Below are positions 50,530 to 60,625 of a stretch of DNA of 64,000 nt, one piece after another. The notes under the pieces are model-generated. The model did not search any database. It was not told the DNA's origin and worked only from the letters and a program-made list of their open reading frames with translations. Source of the stretch: Psychrobacter alimentarius. GTDB lineage: Bacteria; Pseudomonadota; Gammaproteobacteria; Pseudomonadales; Moraxellaceae. The stretch is taken from NCBI RefSeq assembly GCF_001606025.1, contig NZ_CP014945.1:434001-498000 (forward strand). Direction: 5' to 3'. The translations under genes and the position numbers were made by a program. Position 1 is the first letter of the stretch. Each line of letters opens with the position of its first letter.

Positions 50530-51375
50530 TTACCTAAAATCTTCTGGAATATAGACAGGCCGTACATCGCCTGCCTTCTGAATTAAACGAACTTTTCTAC
50601 TATCTGAAATAATAGGAAATTTTTCAATATCTAAAGTTTTTATATGTTCATTCTCAGTGACATTTTCAGATATATAGTTTATATATTCTTGACAGGAAAA
50701 ACATATTCTAATTATATCTTTATTTAAAATATCACTCAAAACCTCAGTATCGTCTGAGCTTTTGATATGAATCAACCTGTTTCTTATTTCTAGTAGCTCC
50801 ATCAGGCTCGACCAAAATTTTGTTTGCTTGATTTCTGGCATTTTATATATGTCATTAACAACTAGATTTATTTTTTCTTTCCATGAAATATATCTTTCAA
50901 TTTGTTCTTTATTATAAATCTCTTTTTTTCTTGTAGTGATTTTTTCCCAAACAAAATCTTTTGGTATAGATAAGTTTATAAAAGTCTCTAAAGCAGTAAA
51001 GCTGAATATAATAGATTTTTGAGCTTGCTCGATAAATTCATATACTTCCAAAGTGTGACCTATAATTTTTTCACCATGATCTCTATCTTCTTTTTTCTGT
51101 TCGGAAGGTATTATCTTTATTCTATCTTTCAGTTTTTTAATATTCCTAATTGATTCGTTAGCGATATTAACCTGCATGGCAACCATACTTGGAGTCAAAA
51201 ATTGTATTTTTGAATCTTTAATATTTACTTCTTCTACATCTCGTGAAAGAAACTTATAGTTATCTAAATCTCTAGGAACTAATATTTTAGGAGGTAGGAA
51301 TCTAATATCTAATAACTCTAAAGATTCTTCCTTAAACTCAGATATAAGAGCTATTTTCTCATTATTACTTTCCAT
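50530..51375 (-). CDS. Unknown AT-rich protein with HEPN-like RNase motif
   Basis: The product is about 281 residues, from the ATG at 51375 (AGGA six bases upstream); the frame extends 25 hydrophobic residues further upstream, but that start has no ribosome binding site. It is rich in Lys, Ile, Glu and Asn. Helical segments IIFSFTALETFINLSIP (about 122-138) and FWSSLMELLEIRNRLIHIKSSDD carry Arg198-Asn199-x3-His203, the R-x(4-6)-H pattern of HEPN domains, many of which are RNA-cutting toxins or defence effectors. No named family is recognised. Base composition is far more AT-rich than its neighbours, suggesting horizontal transfer. Confidence 0.6.
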   Translation of the reverse strand: MESNNEKIALISEFKEESLELLDIRFLPPKILVPRDLDNYKFLSRDVEEVNIKDSKIQFLTPSMVAMQVNIANESIRNIKKLKDRIKIIPSEQKKEDRDHGEKIIGHTLEVYEFIEQAQKSIIFSFTALETFINLSIPKDFVWEKITTRKKEIYNKEQIERYISWKEKINLVVNDIYKMPEIKQTKFWSSLMELLEIRNRLIHIKSSDDTEVLSDILNKDIIRICFSCQEYINYISENVTENEHIKTLDIEKFPIISDSRKVRLIQKAGDVRPVYIPEDFR

Positions 51376-51494
51376 ATGTATTCCTATTGTAATAAATAAA
51401 GTCAACATAAAAAATATTAGAGGCATTTTTCTCGCCTCATTGGATCTCATTAAAATATTATCAAAGCTACTCTTAATTGTATATTTGTAAGTGT

Positions 51495-52196
51495 CTAATC
51501 CAAACCAGAAGTTTTAACTGTACTAAATAAATAATCATAGGCTTCATCTACGACCGAAAGCATTTCTGCTGTCTTCATCTTTATTACTTTTACTGACCAA
51601 TAGTGTTCATCAAAATATTTGGGTTGTTTAGGTGACTTATCGGCATTGAAAAACCTTTCATACTCTTTTAAATCTTCAGGATAATCGTCTAAATTTTTAG
51701 GATTGCGACTTATGTGAAGGATGACCAGTTTGGTTTCGTTTTTATGATTTATAATAAACGGATACCACCCCTTGTCTCCATATTCATGGGGCTCTATATC
51801 CCAGAGATAATCAACAAAATTTTCAAAATCAAAATAGCTATCATCGTATACGCTCTCTTCGTATTCTTCGATCTTAGCTGGTGTGTACAACATCGGTTGA
51901 AGACCTAATCTTATTCGCTCTTCCACTTTCCACTCAGAAAAGTATTGTTTTGCTAAGGCAATCATCAATTCTTTATCACTTAGATGAAATAATGCAGGTG
52001 ACTGGATCTCAAAAATATCTCTATCAGTAAGAGGAGCTGCAAACATGCTTTTCATGTTGTAAGCTAGATGTGGTGGAATCATCTGTATATCGATACATAG
52101 ATTAAGACTATAAAAGTCAGCTGTTAGATGCTCAATGACAATAGCAAAATTGCTATATGTGCCATCACACGTAATTCCTGGATTTCCAAATATCAT
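51495..52196 (-). CDS. Unknown acidic AT-rich protein
   Basis: The 233-residue soluble protein is acidic and rich in Asp, Glu, Tyr and Phe (for example EEYEESVYDDSYFDFENFVD, about 110-129). It has no signal peptide, membrane segment or recognised motif. It lies 119 bases upstream of the HEPN-like gene on the same strand and has the same low G+C content, so both probably arrived together. An immunity- or sensor-like partner role is possible, since such acidic proteins often accompany toxins, but nothing in the sequence proves it. The ribosome binding site is weak. Confidence 0.55.
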   Translation of the reverse strand: MIFGNPGITCDGTYSNFAIVIEHLTADFYSLNLCIDIQMIPPHLAYNMKSMFAAPLTDRDIFEIQSPALFHLSDKELMIALAKQYFSEWKVEERIRLGLQPMLYTPAKIEEYEESVYDDSYFDFENFVDYLWDIEPHEYGDKGWYPFIINHKNETKLVILHISRNPKNLDDYPEDLKEYERFFNADKSPKQPKYFDEHYWSVKVIKMKTAEMLSVVDEAYDYLFSTVKTSGLD

Positions 52197-52237
52197 TTTT
52201 TATCTCATTTTCATAAAAGAGTTGAGTATACTCAGTT

Positions 52238-52774
52238 TTACTCCGCCACCTCTCCATGCGCCTTCACATCACCTTTCTTGCCGTCAGGTTTGATTTCGAT
52301 CGGTAATACCAGCCCTTTAGCGAATTTGTCTGACAATACATAATCATAGCTACTGGCAGCGACATCGGGCGTGGTATGAATGATCAGCTTCATCTCGTCA
52401 TCATCGGTCAGCTCATGTGAGACATACTGTTCACTCAACTGATCCAACACTTTAGACAGTGCCTCATTGCTTGCCATACTGATGGTCAGATTATGCTGAG
52501 CGGTACCTGCATCTACATTGAAGTAATCGGCATAATCAAGAACGTTTTGGCTATCGAGCGCAAACGGATACTGATAGCTTGCGAGATTGGCAGGCGTTTC
52601 GCCACTGGCGATTAGCGACCAATCGATAGTATGGGCAGTAGACGCTGACGTCTCTGCGGTGGTTCCTGAGGCCTCGGAGGATTGACTGGCGGTTTCAGCA
52701 CCTTGGTCGCAGCCTGTCAGCATCCACATACTGGCCGCTGCGATGATGATCATACTTGTGAGGCGCTTAGCCAT
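52238..52774 (-). CDS. Lipoprotein of unknown function
   Basis: The 178-residue protein has a lipoprotein signal ending WMLTGC (Cys22), a Ser/Thr/Ala/Glu-rich linker (about 25-50) and a C-terminal soluble domain beginning with HTIDWSLIASGETPANLASY. No family is certain. The ATG at 52774 has GAGGAT eight bases upstream and gives a normal signal length; an upstream frame extension of 11 residues is rejected. It is a single gene after the AT-rich island. Confidence 0.7.
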   Translation of the reverse strand: MAKRLTSMIIIAAASMWMLTGCDQGAETASQSSEASGTTAETSASTAHTIDWSLIASGETPANLASYQYPFALDSQNVLDYADYFNVDAGTAQHNLTISMASNEALSKVLDQLSEQYVSHELTDDDEMKLIIHTTPDVAASSYDYVLSDKFAKGLVLPIEIKPDGKKGDVKAHGEVAE

Positions 52775-52962
52775 CGACGTATCCTCTTTATTATTGATGA
52801 CAACCACAGTAGTGGTGGGGTCTATAATCGCTATTTTGACAGGTTTCCCAGCGCTTCTCTAGATAAAAGCGCCAAACGATTCACTTTAATGAAACTATTT
52901 ATGAGGCTGCGGATGTCCTATCATGATTTTTGTCATGATGACCTTAACAAACGCGTATAAAA

Positions 52963-52990
52963 AAACAGCCATCCAATGATGACTGTTTTT
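52963..52990 (-). terminator. Intrinsic terminator after the MliC-like gene
   Basis: On the minus strand AAAACAGTCATC pairs with GATGGCTGTTTT (one G-T pair) and a T-run follows. Confidence 0.6.
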
Positions 52991-53033
52991 GGTGACTGCT
53001 TTTTAAAAGCCAATTTTCAAATATTCTATATTA

Positions 53034-53447
53034 TTAGATTTGGCAGTTTACTTGATACTCTTTGCCGTTAGCCCATTTAATAGCGAAGATGCCTTTGTCG
53101 CCTTTCATGTGCCATGCATAGGTTGCTTCTGGGTTTGAGTCATTCACATAGCTTGCTGTATCGCCTTGTACACCGCCGTTTAAGACGATCTTTTGCTCTG
53201 TCCATTTTACTTTTGGCAAGGTGGCATTGACCATGGCTTGGTTTTTATTAATAGACTGTTTTGCCATGATTTTGCTGTTATCAGTACAGGTATAAGGGGC
53301 TGCTGCCATACGGTCGTAAGCGGCATCCGGCATGCTGTCTTTCACAGGTGTGTCTGATGCATTCGGCGTCGTTGGAGCCGTGGTGGCACATGCACTTAGT
53401 AAGGCAAGGGCAGGTAAGGCAGTTACAATTTTAGTTAAAGTATTCAT
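53034..53447 (-). CDS. MliC-like lipoprotein (lysozyme-inhibitor family)
   Basis: The 137-residue lipoprotein has LALLSAC with Cys20 as the acylated residue. The mature domain starts YTCTDNSKIMA and runs through NATLPKVKW, ASYVNDSNPEATYAWHMKGDKGIFAI and ends QVNCQI, resembling the compact MliC/PliC fold, with Cys54 and a C-terminal Cys that could pair. MliC members inhibit c-type lysozyme at the cell envelope. The match is by pattern, and the usual SGxxY motif is altered, so function is provisional. The second ATG (53447), six bases after GGAG, is used as the start. Confidence 0.6.
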   Translation of the reverse strand: MNTLTKIVTALPALALLSACATTAPTTPNASDTPVKDSMPDAAYDRMAAAPYTCTDNSKIMAKQSINKNQAMVNATLPKVKWTEQKIVLNGGVQGDTASYVNDSNPEATYAWHMKGDKGIFAIKWANGKEYQVNCQI

Positions 53448-53671
53448 CGGGTTCTCCAAAAATATCAGAATTATCGTACATTTCTATTTAACAATGCGTT
53501 AAGCATATAGCGCTTATGGTAACCAAAAGCGTTCTTGGAGAATGTTAGAAATTGTTTGTTACATGTTTGCTTCGTTACTCGATCATTGACTAATGTAACA
53601 CTTCTTTCGGATAAATTTGGAATAACGCCACAGGTGAGTTATCAATCTTTAGAAGAAAAATTTACTGGCAT

Positions 53672-53713
53672 AAAAAAGCGCGTATCAACTTTATGGTCGA
53701 TACGCGCTTTTTA
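53672..53713 (-). terminator. Intrinsic terminator after the YgiQ-type gene
   Basis: AAAAAGCGCGTATC pairs perfectly with GATACGCGCTTTTT, 15 bases past the stop at 53728. Confidence 0.9.
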
Positions 53714-53727
53714 TAAAGCCAATTGAA

Positions 53728-56175
53728 CTATTTGGTTTTGCGTGGTGGTAAACCCGTATGCTGGGTTTGGAAGTTGCCTTTACTCACCCGTTTTTTGGTG
53801 TTCTTGCTGGTAGTGTTTTTGCCAGCATTTGGGTTGTTTGAAGAAGTATGACTACGCTTCACTGAGTCATTGCCAAGACGACTGTTCTTTTTGCGCGCAG
53901 ACTGGTAGCTGTCTTGCGCCGCATCGCGACCTTCTAAGCTTGCATTGAATGGCGGAATCAAGCAGCCACGGTTTTTACCAATCAAATCACTACGACCCAT
54001 GTCTTGCAATGCCTTACGCAGCATTACCCAGTTTTTTGGATCATGATAACGCAAGAACGCTTTGTGCAATTTGCGTTGTTTGCCAGACTTGACGATATCC
54101 ATGTCGCCTTCATCACGACTGATTTTACGTAATGGGTCTTTGTGGGTGTGGTACATGGTAGTCGCTGTCGCCATTGGACTGGGATAAAACGCCTGTACTT
54201 GGTCAGCGCGGTAGCCATGACTTTTTAGCCAAAGGGCAAGGTTCATCATGTCTTCATCACGGGTGCCCGGATGGGCGGCGATGAAGTAAGGAATCAGATA
54301 TTGTTCTTTGCCAGCTTCTTGGCTGTACTGCTCAAACATGGCTTTAAATTGGTCATAACTGCCCATGCCCGGCTTCATCATTTTTGACAGCACGCCTTCT
54401 TCAGAATGCTCAGGCGCAATCTTGAGATAGCCGCCAACGTGATGACTGACCAGCTCTTTGACATACTCAGGGTCTTTAACCGCCAAGTCATAACGCAGAC
54501 CAGATGCGATAAGGATTTTTTTCACGCCTTTGATATCACGTGCTTTGCGATATAGCTTAGTCAAATTACTGTGATCGGTCAGCAAGTTTTCGCAGACATC
54601 AGGATAGACGCAAGAAGGCTTACGGCAGTTCTTTTCAATGGTCTCGTCTTTACAGCTCAGACGATACATATTGGCTGTTGGCCCGCCAAGGTCAGATATC
54701 ACGCCAGTATAGTTAGGTGCGGTATCGCGAATGGCTTCTACTTCGCGCAAGATCGATTCTTCTGAGCGATTCTGAATAATACGCCCTTCGTGCTCAGTGA
54801 TCGAGCAGAAGGTACAACCACCGAAACAGCCGCGCATGATATTGACCGAGAACTTAATCATGTCATAAGCAGGGATGCGTGCATCGCCATAGCTTGGGTG
54901 CGGCAAGCGCGCATATGGCAAATCAAACACGTAATCCATCTCTTCGGTTGAGAGCGGAATCGGCGGCGGATTGAGCCAGACATCGATAGAGGTGTGAGAG
55001 TTACCTGCGCCGCTGCTATGACGCTGCACCAGCGCACGCGCGTTACCCGGATTGGTCTCAAGATGTAGGATGCGGTTGGCATGCGCATAGAGAACAGGGT
55101 CAGATTTGACATGCTCATAATCAGGCAGGCGAATGACCGTTTGCTCGCGTGGTGGCATTTTGAGCTTATGCTTACGCGCCGTCATAGGCTTATCAAAACC
55201 GCGCAGTTGCACCACTTGTGTCTCTTCGTCTACTTGCTCAGCGTTGATAATCTTATTGCTGACAGGTTCTGCGACAAAGCCCTGATATTGCGAGGACATG
55301 GACGACGGCATCGCTTGTCCAACAGGAGAGTCAGATGGCTTGTTTTGCTCAATTGAACAGCTATCAACGTCTTCGGTCATCACATACGGGTTGATAATCG
55401 GATCAACACGGCCAACAGTATCGACATCGTTACTGGCAACTTCGGTCATGCCTGCTTGCCAATGACGACGCGTTGGGGTCAATAGATAAGACGTACCACG
55501 CAACTTACTCATTTGCTCAAAGCTATACCCTTTTGAGAGACCGTGCACCACATCGACGATGGCACGCTCAGCATTACCATAAAGCAAAACATCGGCACGC
55601 GCATCCATCAAAATACTGCGGCGGACTTTATCCGACCAATAATCATAATGCGCGATACGGCGCAAACTGCCCTCAATGCCGCCTAAAATGATCGGCACAT
55701 CAGGATAGGCTTCACGGCAGCGTTGACTATAGACGATCGCCGCACGATCAGGGCGTTTGTTGGCCACATTACCTGGAGAGTACGCGTCATCGCTACGAAT
55801 CTTGCGATCAGCGGTATAGCGGTTGATCATGCTGTCCATGTTGCCTGCGGTCACGCCATAAGCATAGACAGGTTTGCCAAGTTCCATAAAGGCGTCTTTA
55901 CTTTTCCAATCGGGCTGAGCAATGATGCCAACGCGAAAGCCTTGCGATTCTAGCAGGCGACCGATGATCGCCATACCGAAGCTTGGATGATCAACATAAG
56001 CGTCCCCTGAGATGATAATGACATCACAGGCATCCCAGCCCAAATCGTCCATCTCTTTTCGGCTCATGGGCAGATAAGGCGCAGGCTCGTAGCAGCTCGC
56101 CCAATGTTTGTCGTAATCATAAAGTGGTTTGGTGCCTTGTTTAAAGGCGGTGCGGGCAATGGTATCGGCAGACAT
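53728..56175 (-). CDS. YgiQ-family radical SAM protein
   Basis: The 815-residue protein belongs to the YgiQ family (UPF0313). The radical SAM cluster motif is CFGGCTFC (about residues 449-456, C-x3-C-x2-C), within [21 protein letters not shown]-terminal blocks are [20 protein letters not shown] and [21 protein letters not shown], and further on comes [18 protein letters not shown]. The C-terminal tail of about 60 residues is basic and low-complexity (Lys/Ser/Asn). The family's reaction is not established. A Cys-rich block ([12 protein letters not shown]) may bind a second cluster. Single gene, minus strand. Confidence 0.9.
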   Translation of the reverse strand: MSADTIARTAFKQGTKPLYDYDKHWASCYEPAPYLPMSRKEMDDLGWDACDVIIISGDAYVDHPSFGMAIIGRLLESQGFRVGIIAQPDWKSKDAFMELGKPVYAYGVTAGNMDSMINRYTADRKIRSDDAYSPGNVANKRPDRAAIVYSQRCREAYPDVPIILGGIEGSLRRIAHYDYWSDKVRRSILMDARADVLLYGNAERAIVDVVHGLSKGYSFEQMSKLRGTSYLLTPTRRHWQAGMTEVASNDVDTVGRVDPIINPYVMTEDVDSCSIEQNKPSDSPVGQAMPSSMSSQYQGFVAEPVSNKIINAEQVDEETQVVQLRGFDKPMTARKHKLKMPPREQTVIRLPDYEHVKSDPVLYAHANRILHLETNPGNARALVQRHSSGAGNSHTSIDVWLNPPPIPLSTEEMDYVFDLPYARLPHPSYGDARIPAYDMIKFSVNIMRGCFGGCTFCSITEHEGRIIQNRSEESILREVEAIRDTAPNYTGVISDLGGPTANMYRLSCKDETIEKNCRKPSCVYPDVCENLLTDHSNLTKLYRKARDIKGVKKILIASGLRYDLAVKDPEYVKELVSHHVGGYLKIAPEHSEEGVLSKMMKPGMGSYDQFKAMFEQYSQEAGKEQYLIPYFIAAHPGTRDEDMMNLALWLKSHGYRADQVQAFYPSPMATATTMYHTHKDPLRKISRDEGDMDIVKSGKQRKLHKAFLRYHDPKNWVMLRKALQDMGRSDLIGKNRGCLIPPFNASLEGRDAAQDSYQSARKKNSRLGNDSVKRSHTSSNNPNAGKNTTSKNTKKRVSKGNFQTQHTGLPPRKTK

Positions 56176-56554
56176 GGGCGGACCTGTTGATTAGAAAAAA
56201 TGTACTAAAAATATAGCCGCTATTAACGAATATGTTAATGCTGGAATGGATGGCTAATTTAAAAACGCTCATTTTAACATGAATTCGACTCAGGTAGGGA
56301 TAAGTTATTGATAGCGTGAGAGAAACTGCATACATAAAGCAAGTTATTAGCCAATGCACGTAATAATAAAGTCAGGTTAGTAAATTGACTAACAACTGTC
56401 TGTTTTCATAAAAGCAAGCGTATTTTTGAATATAAGCAAATAGGATTTGGCATAGGTTTTGCTCCAGCAATAGTAGGGCTTATTGGTGTGCATTCATGCA
56501 TAAAAACAGTGCATCAATAAAATTTTTTGGGATAGATAAATGTTTGGAGAGAAG
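56176..56554. other. Gene-free interval between the YgiQ-type gene and amt
   Basis: This divergent region should hold promoters for both neighbours. No clear hairpin, repeat or well-spaced promoter was found, and the short minus-strand frame at 56141-56359 lacks coding character. Confidence 0.5.
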
Positions 56555-57964
56555 ATGAAACCATCATTTGCTGGGCTAGATGCTGTTGCACTAAATCCTG
56601 TTGGGCTAAATAAAGCCAAGATTTTACCAAAATCATGGTCGCGCCTTTTGCCACTGTTCAGTGTACTGCTGTTGGGAACGATAAGTCGTGCCCATGCTGC
56701 GGCAACAGAGACCTTGACAGTGGCACAGCTGCTTGAGTACCAAAACATTGCTTGGATTATTTGGGGCGGGGTATTGGTGTTCTTCATGCAGGCAGGTTTT
56801 GCCTTGCTTGAGAGCGGATCAGTACGCGCAAAGAATGCGGTCAACGTCATGATGAAAAACTACACCGATATGTGTATCGGTGGGCTAGCATTTTATTTGG
56901 TGGGTTTTGGATTAATGATGGGCAACAATCATTCAGGGTTTGTTGGTACTGATCATTTCATGCCAGTCGATTTGTCCAATATGGACTGGGCGGTAATGTT
57001 TTTTCAGATGATGTTTGCAGCGACAGCGGTGACGATTGCGAGTGGCGCGATGGCAGAGCGAGTATCGTTTATTGGTTATGCGGTCGCTGCGTGTCTTATC
57101 TGCTTATTTATTTATCCAGTATTTGCCAGTTGGGTATGGGGCGGCTATTTTGGCGGGTCAGGTTGGTTGGCTGAGCTTGGGTTTATTGATTTTGCTGGAT
57201 CTACCGTGGTGCACTCTGTCGGTGGCTGGCTAGCATTGGCGGGTATCTTGATCATTGGCCCAAGGCTTGGCCGCTTCGCACCGGATGGATCGCCCAGATT
57301 GATTGCAGGCCACAACATGACTTTGTTGGCGCTTGGCGGTTTTATCTTATGGTTTGGTTGGTTTGGGTTTAATGCGGGCTCGACGTTGTCTATCACAGGC
57401 AATATTGGTCTGATCGCAGTCAATACCTTCATCGCGGCAGTGAGCGCGGTCGTAAGTTATATGTTGATATCAAGAACGCTCAATAAAGCGATTTTGCTCA
57501 GTGACAGTGTCAACGCAAGCTTGATTGGTTTGGTGTCGATTACCGCAGGCTGTGCCACAACCTCGCCTATCTTTGCCATTATCATTGGGGCGGTGGCCTC
57601 CGTCGTCTATGTCTTATCAACGCAAGCCCTATTGAAGCTCAAAATAGATGATGTGGTTTCGGCGGTTGCCGTGCATGGCTTTGGCGGTGCATGGGGAACG
57701 TTGGCGGCGGGATTGTTTTATACAGGAGATTTATTCAACCTATCACGATTGGGCGTACAAGCGTTGGGCGTTGGTGTGGCGCTCGCTTGGGGATTGGGAT
57801 TGGGTCTCGTGATGTATAAGCTGATTGATTTAAGCTTTGGACTAAAGGCAAGCCGTTTACATGAGCAGCGCGGCCTTGATTATACTGAGCATGCTGAGCT
57901 GGGTTATCCTGAATTTCAAAAGCAAATGTTTGATACCAAAAATCTAACCGAGCGGCATTTATAG
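56555..57964 (+). CDS. amt: Ammonium transporter
   Basis: The 469-residue Amt/Mep/Rh protein conducts ammonium across the inner membrane. The signal peptide ends near RAHAAA, as in E. coli AmtB precursors, and 11 membrane helices follow. AFALLESGSVRAKN (about 80-93), FQMMFAATAVTIASGAMAERV and the pore-lining histidines in STVVHSVGGWLALAG and VAVHGFGGAWGTLAAG are present. GGAG lies five bases before the ATG at 56555, so this is preferred to 56540. No glnK precedes it; an unknown gene follows after ten bases. Confidence 0.93.
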   Translation: MKPSFAGLDAVALNPVGLNKAKILPKSWSRLLPLFSVLLLGTISRAHAAATETLTVAQLLEYQNIAWIIWGGVLVFFMQAGFALLESGSVRAKNAVNVMMKNYTDMCIGGLAFYLVGFGLMMGNNHSGFVGTDHFMPVDLSNMDWAVMFFQMMFAATAVTIASGAMAERVSFIGYAVAACLICLFIYPVFASWVWGGYFGGSGWLAELGFIDFAGSTVVHSVGGWLALAGILIIGPRLGRFAPDGSPRLIAGHNMTLLALGGFILWFGWFGFNAGSTLSITGNIGLIAVNTFIAAVSAVVSYMLISRTLNKAILLSDSVNASLIGLVSITAGCATTSPIFAIIIGAVASVVYVLSTQALLKLKIDDVVSAVAVHGFGGAWGTLAAGLFYTGDLFNLSRLGVQALGVGVALAWGLGLGLVMYKLIDLSFGLKASRLHEQRGLDYTEHAELGYPEFQKQMFDTKNLTERHL

Positions 57965-57974
57965 GAGCAAACGG

Positions 57975-58592
57975 ATGAATATGGATACTCAATCAGTAGA
58001 CCAAACCGTGTCCGCGATGGCAGATGTATTGGCAGAATACCTGAACCCTGAAGAAGTGCGTCTGCTCACTCGTCAGTGGCAACAGTATTCGACAGTCTCT
58101 GTAAAAATGATGCAGCAATGCGTATTGGACGCGACGAGGCGCTATCCTGAGTTACAAGTGTACAAGTCTGATATTCGTAAAGGTTTTTGGGATACGATGC
58201 AGGCAGACAATCTGCAAACAGCGGACAGCCATAGCAAGGACGTAACTGAAAAAATACCTACGTCTGAAGTGGTGGAGGTGTTTTATACCGTGATGGAAAC
58301 GCTGAGCAAGCAATTGACCGCATCAGAAAGTCGCAGTCTGTTTCAAGATGTGCACCAAGCTGTCTCGCAAGAACGCACCTTTAAGGGGCATGTTATCAAT
58401 ATGAGTCAGTTTTTAGAGGGTAGTCGCCCACTTGTGCCTGATGATGAATACTTGTTGAATAATGTGGTGCAGCTTGTCTATGTGTGTCTGTGTGACATTG
58501 CAGGCCCCGTCGAAGCAGATGACATTTTGTTTCGAGCCGCTGAGACGGCCAAACAAAGCTATCCAAAAGCCGTCGTCGAAAAGCTGTTTTGA
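57975..58592 (+). CDS. Unknown helical protein linked to amt
   Basis: The 205-residue cytosolic protein starts ten bases after amt, so it is almost certainly co-transcribed. It looks all-helical and may consist of two similar halves: LDATRRYPELQVYKSDIRKG (about 52-71) resembles RAAETAKQSYPKAVVEKLF at the C-terminus, and VSAMADVLAEYLNPEEVRLL resembles VVEVFYTVMETLSKQLTASE. No PII (GlnK) signature is present, although this is where GlnK often lies. A role tied to ammonium transport is inferred only from position. Confidence 0.6.
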   Translation: MNMDTQSVDQTVSAMADVLAEYLNPEEVRLLTRQWQQYSTVSVKMMQQCVLDATRRYPELQVYKSDIRKGFWDTMQADNLQTADSHSKDVTEKIPTSEVVEVFYTVMETLSKQLTASESRSLFQDVHQAVSQERTFKGHVINMSQFLEGSRPLVPDDEYLLNNVVQLVYVCLCDIAGPVEADDILFRAAETAKQSYPKAVVEKLF

Positions 58593-58682
58593 TATGTTAA
58601 TTGTGCACGTTACGATCACGTATAAAGCGTATTCATAACGTGCCACACATTCAAACAATCCCTGAATCGGACAAAAATACTG

Positions 58683-59462
58683 TTAATTGTCTAACAATTG
58701 AAAGGGGAAAGTCACTACGTCAAAGGCAAGCGCAAAAGGCAGTAAGATCAGTTTCTGCGCAGCATTGGTGCCACTGCGGTTGATTTGGTCTTGCTGCATT
58801 TGTGTATAAAAGCTGACCGTATAAGGTTTGCTCAAAGCGCGATAATTTGACTGAATCATGCTTAAATTACTGACCTGCGGATAAATAGCCCCTTTGACAG
58901 GAATGCTAAAACAAAAGCGCTGTGCATCAATACGTTGATCACTGGCAGAGGTACAATCACGGCCATTATTTTGTAAAAAGAATTGATAATCTGAACGCTT
59001 GAACTCATCTTTTAATTTGGCGTAAGACAGCTTCATTTCTCCTTGAAAGTAGCCATTATTATTGGGAACATAAAAACTCATGTCGTTATCAACTTGAATG
59101 TTCTTTGGTGTCAAATTGCTCAATAAGCTGACCATCTCCGTACCGCCTTGGGTCAACACATAGCTGTTTTTTTCACCAACGATGACCATGGTTGCATTGG
59201 GCGTTTTTGGTAGGGCTTGAGCAGGGCGACCAAAAGCCACAATCTGATCTTCAGACAAAATGGTTTTTGTCGTTTGAGTACTAACTCGGCTATTGCTCTC
59301 TAGCAATGAGCTGGTGGCACAGCCTGAGCTGGCGAGTAATGTAGTGAGCGCTGCGCCTATAACGACTGTTTTTACATTCAACTGTACTTGCAACGTCTTT
59401 TTATGTTTGTGGCTATCTGCTTTTTGCGGCTCATTAAAGGCAGGGTCTTTGTACTGGCTCAT
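58683..59462 (-). CDS. Lipoprotein of unknown function
   Basis: The 259-residue protein has a long basic N-region, then TVVIGAALTTLLASSGC with the acylated Cys at 48. The mature part contains DQIVAFGRPAQALPKTPNATMVIVGEKNSYVL and a Cys pair (DCTSASDQRIDAQRFC, about 179-194). A hydrophobic C-terminal segment, LILLPFALAFDVVTFPFQLL, could contact the membrane. The family is not recognised; similar proteins occur in related genera. AAGGAA about eight bases before the ATG supports the start. Single gene. Confidence 0.65.
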   Translation of the reverse strand: MSQYKDPAFNEPQKADSHKHKKTLQVQLNVKTVVIGAALTTLLASSGCATSSLLESNSRVSTQTTKTILSEDQIVAFGRPAQALPKTPNATMVIVGEKNSYVLTQGGTEMVSLLSNLTPKNIQVDNDMSFYVPNNNGYFQGEMKLSYAKLKDEFKRSDYQFFLQNNGRDCTSASDQRIDAQRFCFSIPVKGAIYPQVSNLSMIQSNYRALSKPYTVSFYTQMQQDQINRSGTNAAQKLILLPFALAFDVVTFPFQLLDN

Positions 59463-59534
59463 AGTAGGATTTCCTTATCGATACCGATGCTATCTGGTGA
59501 ATGATGCTGATTGATGATGAATTTATAACTCGTT

Positions 59535-59667
59535 CGACATAATATCGATACACTGCAGGCTAGAGGCGACTGCGACACATTTTCCTTGAGTGCTGCGAAT
59601 ACAGAGGCTACAAAAAATGTATCTCAGTCGCGCTGTCTTGTTTTTACAGTGAATCGATTGTATGTCG
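59535..59667 (+). repeat. Dispersed palindromic element, copy 5 (long form, forward)
   Basis: Outer ends CGACAT (59535) and ATGTCG (59667) are complementary. The inner core reads CATTTTCCTTGAGTGCTGCG...ACAGAGGCTAC, with arms GCGACTGCGAcACAT and ATGTaTCtCAGTCGC. It lies between the lipoprotein gene and the Lrp-type regulator gene. Confidence 0.8.
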
Positions 59668-59776
59668 TTTTATTTATGATCAAACTTTCGTTTACATCTT
59701 ACTCTGTTTGATTAAGGTTTATCCACTCATCATTGACCACATTGAGCGATTATCTTTGATGATCACAGGCGTCTTT

Positions 59777-60244
59777 TTAATCGAGCAAAATTTTTGTACC
59801 ACTCTTAGTAAAATTCATCACAAACTGACTGGTAAAATGACGCACGTTATTTTCATAGGTTAGTAGGCCGCGCGTAAATTGATGGTAGTCGTTCATGTTT
59901 TTGGCGTTTACCATCAGCATAAAATCGGCATCACCAGACACTTCATAGCAGCTCATGACTTGCGACTGTGCATGCATCAAGCGCTCAAACCGATGCTGCA
60001 TAGAGTTATTGGAGCGCGCCATCTCTATCATCACAACGGCCGTCAGCCCGTAGCCTACCTTGTTAGGATCGACAATAGCGACTTGCTTGGTAATGACACC
60101 ATTGCTGATCAGTAATTGGATGCGGCGTTGGGCTGTGGCAATAGACACGTGAACCCGTTCTGCCACTGTTTTTAAGGGTAGCGTCGCATCATCTTGTAGC
60201 AAATTCAAAATCGCTTTGTCGATCGCGTCCAAATTTTCGCTCAT
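59777..60244 (-). CDS. Lrp/AsnC-family transcriptional regulator
   Basis: The 155-residue regulator has an N-terminal winged helix-turn-helix (LKTVAERVHVSIATAQRRIQ, about 25-44) and a C-terminal RAM ligand-binding domain with GYGLTAVVMIEM and YEVSGDADFMLMV. Such proteins sense amino acids and form octamers. It is transcribed away from the DMT transporter gene (60626), so the shared interval likely holds its operator; that interval also contains repeat element 6. Confidence 0.9.
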   Translation of the reverse strand: MSENLDAIDKAILNLLQDDATLPLKTVAERVHVSIATAQRRIQLLISNGVITKQVAIVDPNKVGYGLTAVVMIEMARSNNSMQHRFERLMHAQSQVMSCYEVSGDADFMLMVNAKNMNDYHQFTRGLLTYENNVRHFTSQFVMNFTKSGTKILLD

Positions 60245-60494
60245 CCTATTTCTCTCAGTACTGTATTGTTATCGGTTTCATGTCATTATAAGTTGTCACT
60301 ATAAATCAAAAAGTGATAAATAATTCAGATATCAGCAAAAATACAATAATTTTGCTCATTAATGATGATAGATAGAGAAATTTTATCCTAGAGCATCAGT
60401 ACAATAGACGTTAACAACCGATGCTGCTCTATAAAAATAGCAGTCAGCTTTTTTACCTCTATGGTTGATTTTTGCTAAAAGAAGACAGTACTTC

Positions 60495-60558
60495 TGGGAT
60501 AAATATTGCAAAGCCTCTGAAGTATGAAGAACACAGCAAGCAAGAAAAATGTATCCCA
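60495..60558 (-). repeat. Dispersed palindromic element, copy 6 (short form, reverse)
   Basis: TGGGATAAATATT and AAAATGTATCCCA form the arms. The core GCCTCTGAAGT...ACAGCAAGCAAG is in reverse orientation. It lies between the Lrp-type regulator gene and the DMT gene; an in-frame ATG at 60524 inside it would extend the transporter's reading frame. Confidence 0.8.
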
Positions 60559-60625
60559 AAATGACGCTGCTTTGAACGCATCTCTTTTATGCGAAAATGA
60601 CTATACTCAAATTTATGGTGTTTAT

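Noticed and set aside
56141..56359. Small minus-strand gene upstream of the YgiQ-type gene
   Set aside because: It overlaps the start of the YgiQ-type gene in another frame, has no ribosome binding site and no recognisable sequence.
60524..60625. Upstream in-frame ATG extending the DMT transporter by 34 residues
   Set aside because: It lies inside repeat element 6, the added residues are polar and unlike transporter N-termini, and no good ribosome binding site is present.
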